NCBI RefSeq assembly: GCF_020531965.1
Contig: NZ_JAJAWH010000006.1
Coordinates: 1-64,000, forward strand
Length of the DNA stretch: 64,000 bases
Origin: Pseudorhizobium xiangyangii
GTDB lineage: Bacteria > Pseudomonadota > Alphaproteobacteria > Rhizobiales > Rhizobiaceae
Direction: 5' to 3'
Under the pieces are notes generated by a model. That model was given only the letters and a program-made list of their open reading frames with translations, was not told where the DNA came from and searched no databases. A program made the translations under genes and the position numbers. Numbering within the stretch: the stretch's first letter is position 1; each line of letters opens with the position of its first letter. Positions 62,419 through 64,000 of the stretch are shown here, in pieces.

Positions 62419-63815
62419 ACCAAGAAAAGCCAGCCAAAAAACCATTCAAGGCACATTCCAAGAAGAGGGTGCCGGATAGCAGCAGCGAACTGGCCGGACC
62501 TCCCAAGGCAGGGTTGGAGACGCGCATGGTCGCGTCGAAGCTCTTGTCCGCTGCCATCGACAAGAAGATTTCGCTCGACGGAATGCTGGATCCGGTCCAT
62601 GGCAACCCGGCCTATAAGCAGCTGAGCGATGCTGATCGGGCGCTTGCCCGCGCAATTCTCGTCACGTCGTTGCGGCACCTGCCGCGGCTGGAGGCTGCCA
62701 TAAGCGCCATGCTGGACAGTCCACTGCCGGAGGGTGCGCGTGCGCTTCATCATGTCCTCGTGGTTGCTGCAGCCCAGATACTGCATCTCGACGTGCCGTC
62801 GCATGCGGTGGTGGACGTCGCGGTGGAGCAGGCCAATCGCGACCCGCGTAACCGACGGTTCGCCAAGCTTGTAAATGCGGTCCTGCGCCGGCTTGTCCGT
62901 GAAAAGGAGGCGGTACTGGAGCAGACGGCCTCCGTTTCCCCGGTTCCAGAATGGTTTTTTGGACGACTGGCCGATGCTTACGGAATTGAAGCTGCACGCG
63001 AGATGGCCGAAGCGCAGCTTGTCCCGCCGACAATCGATCTCACCGTCAAGTCGGATCCGGAGGCCTGGGTCGAACGGTTGCAGGGGAGGTTGTTGCCGAC
63101 CGGTAGTGTCCGCCTTCCCGCCTTCGAGGGTGCCGTTTCCTCCCTGCCGGGCTATGAAGACGGGGAGTGGTGGGTGCAGGATGTGGCAGCCAGCATCCCG
63201 GCCAAGCTATTCGGCGACATAAGGGGGAAGCGTATTGCCGACCTTTGCGCGGCACCTGGCGGCAAGACTGCACAGCTCGCTGCAGCGGGCGCCGAGGTGA
63301 TTGCCGTAGAGCTGTCTGCCAATCGTCTTGCCCGCCTCAAGGAAAATTTCACGCGACTGGGCCTAAGCGCGCATCTTGTCCAGGAGGATCTCTTCCAGTT
63401 TGCGCCGGACGAACTGCTGGACGGCGTGCTTCTGGATGCCCCATGTTCCTCGACGGGGACGACCCGCCGGCATCCCGATGTTCTCTGGACGAAGGGTCCG
63501 GGGGACATCGCCAAGCTGGCCGCACTCCAGGCAAAAATGCTGCGTCATGCGGTCAAACTGGTGAAGCCGGGAGGCCTGATCGTGTTCTCCAACTGCTCGC
63601 TCGATCCTCTGGAAGGCGAACAACTGGTGGCCAACCTGCTGGCTGAAGACAAGGGCCTGGAGCGGGTCCCGGTTGATCCGAAGGATTGGCCCGGCCTGGA
63701 GGAGGCTGTCTCCGCAGTCGGGGAATTCCGCACCACGCCCGCAATGTTACCGGCTACAGAGGGGTTTCCTGGCGGCCTGGATGGCTTCTTCGCGAGCGTG
63801 TTGCGGCGACGGTAA
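62415..63815 (+). CDS. rsmB: RsmB-type 16S rRNA (cytosine-C5) methyltransferase
   Basis: The 466-residue protein has an N-terminal NusB-like domain (about residues 40-165). It is followed by a NOL1/NOP2/Sun methyltransferase with the SAM loop [17 protein letters not shown] and the two catalytic cysteines in [15 protein letters not shown] and [11 protein letters not shown]. The start codon is TTG at 62415, overlapping the htpX stop (TTGA), with AAGGGA upstream. Confidence 0.92.
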   Translation: MNQEKPAKKPFKAHSKKRVPDSSSELAGPPKAGLETRMVASKLLSAAIDKKISLDGMLDPVHGNPAYKQLSDADRALARAILVTSLRHLPRLEAAISAMLDSPLPEGARALHHVLVVAAAQILHLDVPSHAVVDVAVEQANRDPRNRRFAKLVNAVLRRLVREKEAVLEQTASVSPVPEWFFGRLADAYGIEAAREMAEAQLVPPTIDLTVKSDPEAWVERLQGRLLPTGSVRLPAFEGAVSSLPGYEDGEWWVQDVAASIPAKLFGDIRGKRIADLCAAPGGKTAQLAAAGAEVIAVELSANRLARLKENFTRLGLSAHLVQEDLFQFAPDELLDGVLLDAPCSSTGTTRRHPDVLWTKGPGDIAKLAALQAKMLRHAVKLVKPGGLIVFSNCSLDPLEGEQLVANLLAEDKGLERVPVDPKDWPGLEEAVSAVGEFRTTPAMLPATEGFPGGLDGFFASVLRRR

Positions 63816-63917
63816 GCATTTCTTTACCATAGAAGTCGATTGTATTCGAATGAACTAAAGGTTGATCCTGCCCGTATGTGCGGGCAGGTCGATCCTGCGG
63901 AGTGTTCCAGATTGATT

Positions 63918-64000
63918 ATGCAGCTCGCGGATCGCCGGCGGTTGGTGGCCTTCGGCTTGCGGGAAACCGGCCGCCGTTTCTACCGGCGCACTGCCGGCTT
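63918..64000 (+). CDS. 5' end of an uncharacterised gene, truncated by the window
   Basis: An ATG at 63918 opens a frame with no stop to the window edge. It encodes 27 residues beginning MQLADRRRLVAFGLRE and is rich in arginine. In related rhizobia I recall a heparinase II/III family gene after rsmB, which would fit, but 27 residues are not enough to confirm it. No strong ribosome site is visible. Confidence 0.5.
   Translation, partial: MQLADRRRLVAFGLRETGRRFYRRTAG

Overview
This window is the chromosomal origin neighbourhood of an alphaproteobacterium of the order Rhizobiales, most likely family Rhizobiaceae. The evidence is the gene content and order: pckA beside chvI-chvG-hprK-EIIA-HPr, an oriC-like spacer upstream of hemE, and the mnmE-mnmG-rsmG-parA-parB block. 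Other pointers are a tyrosine-type DivL, a DUF2852 protein, TrcR (DUF1013) and a TsaE-AmgK fusion. The genus cannot be settled from sequence reading alone. The DNA is GC-rich and almost fully coding. I saw no rRNA, tRNA, insertion sequence, prophage or CRISPR array.

Layout. 1-7.4 kb: pckA (minus), then the ChvI/ChvG envelope-stress two-component system with the regulatory PTS proteins HprK, EIIA-Man and HPr, then ahcY behind a structured leader. 7.5-19.6 kb: the pseudokinase-like divL, a tsaE-amgK fusion plus murU (tRNA t6A and cell-wall recycling), the addB-addA recombination nuclease, and trxA. 19.6-24.7 kb: a minus-strand trpF-trpB-trpA-accD-folC operon. 24.8-29.3 kb: small metabolic and accessory genes (YgjP-like metallopeptidase, DUF2852, PHA depolymerase, FAH-family enzyme, nitroreductase). 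29.3-34.7 kb: gyrB and a timA-mltA-smr-xre operon. 34.8-39.5 kb: fxsA and secB, then a tight ppsR-maf-aroE-coaE-dnaQ operon reading away from the origin.

39.5-39.9 kb: an approximately 400 bp oriC candidate with one perfect and several one-mismatch DnaA boxes and an AT-rich flank. 39.9-48.5 kb: hemE-hemJ, rho, mnmE, mnmG-rsmG and parA-parB, all reading away from oriC. 48.5-52.8 kb: leuS-lptE-holA, convergent with parB. 52.9-60.6 kb: a YggS-type PLP protein, prpE, minC-minD-minE, trcR and acs. 60.6-64 kb: a secreted nuclease, an SDHAF4-like protein, htpX, rsmB and the first codons of another gene.

Two features tie the window together. First, seven copies of TTCACGTGAA, the core of parS (the ParB loading site), are scattered from base 29 to base 46271. 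They surround oriC and include copies inside the aroE and rsmG reading frames. Six of the seven carry the same base change, which creates a GANTC (CcrM methylation) site overlapping one flank of parS. Second, much of the gene set runs the chromosome and cell cycle: DnaA boxes, ParAB, GyrB, HolA, DnaQ, DivL, TrcR, MinCDE and AddAB. The presence of minCDE about 16 kb from the primary origin is notable, because in several well-known Rhizobiaceae these genes lie on a secondary replicon.
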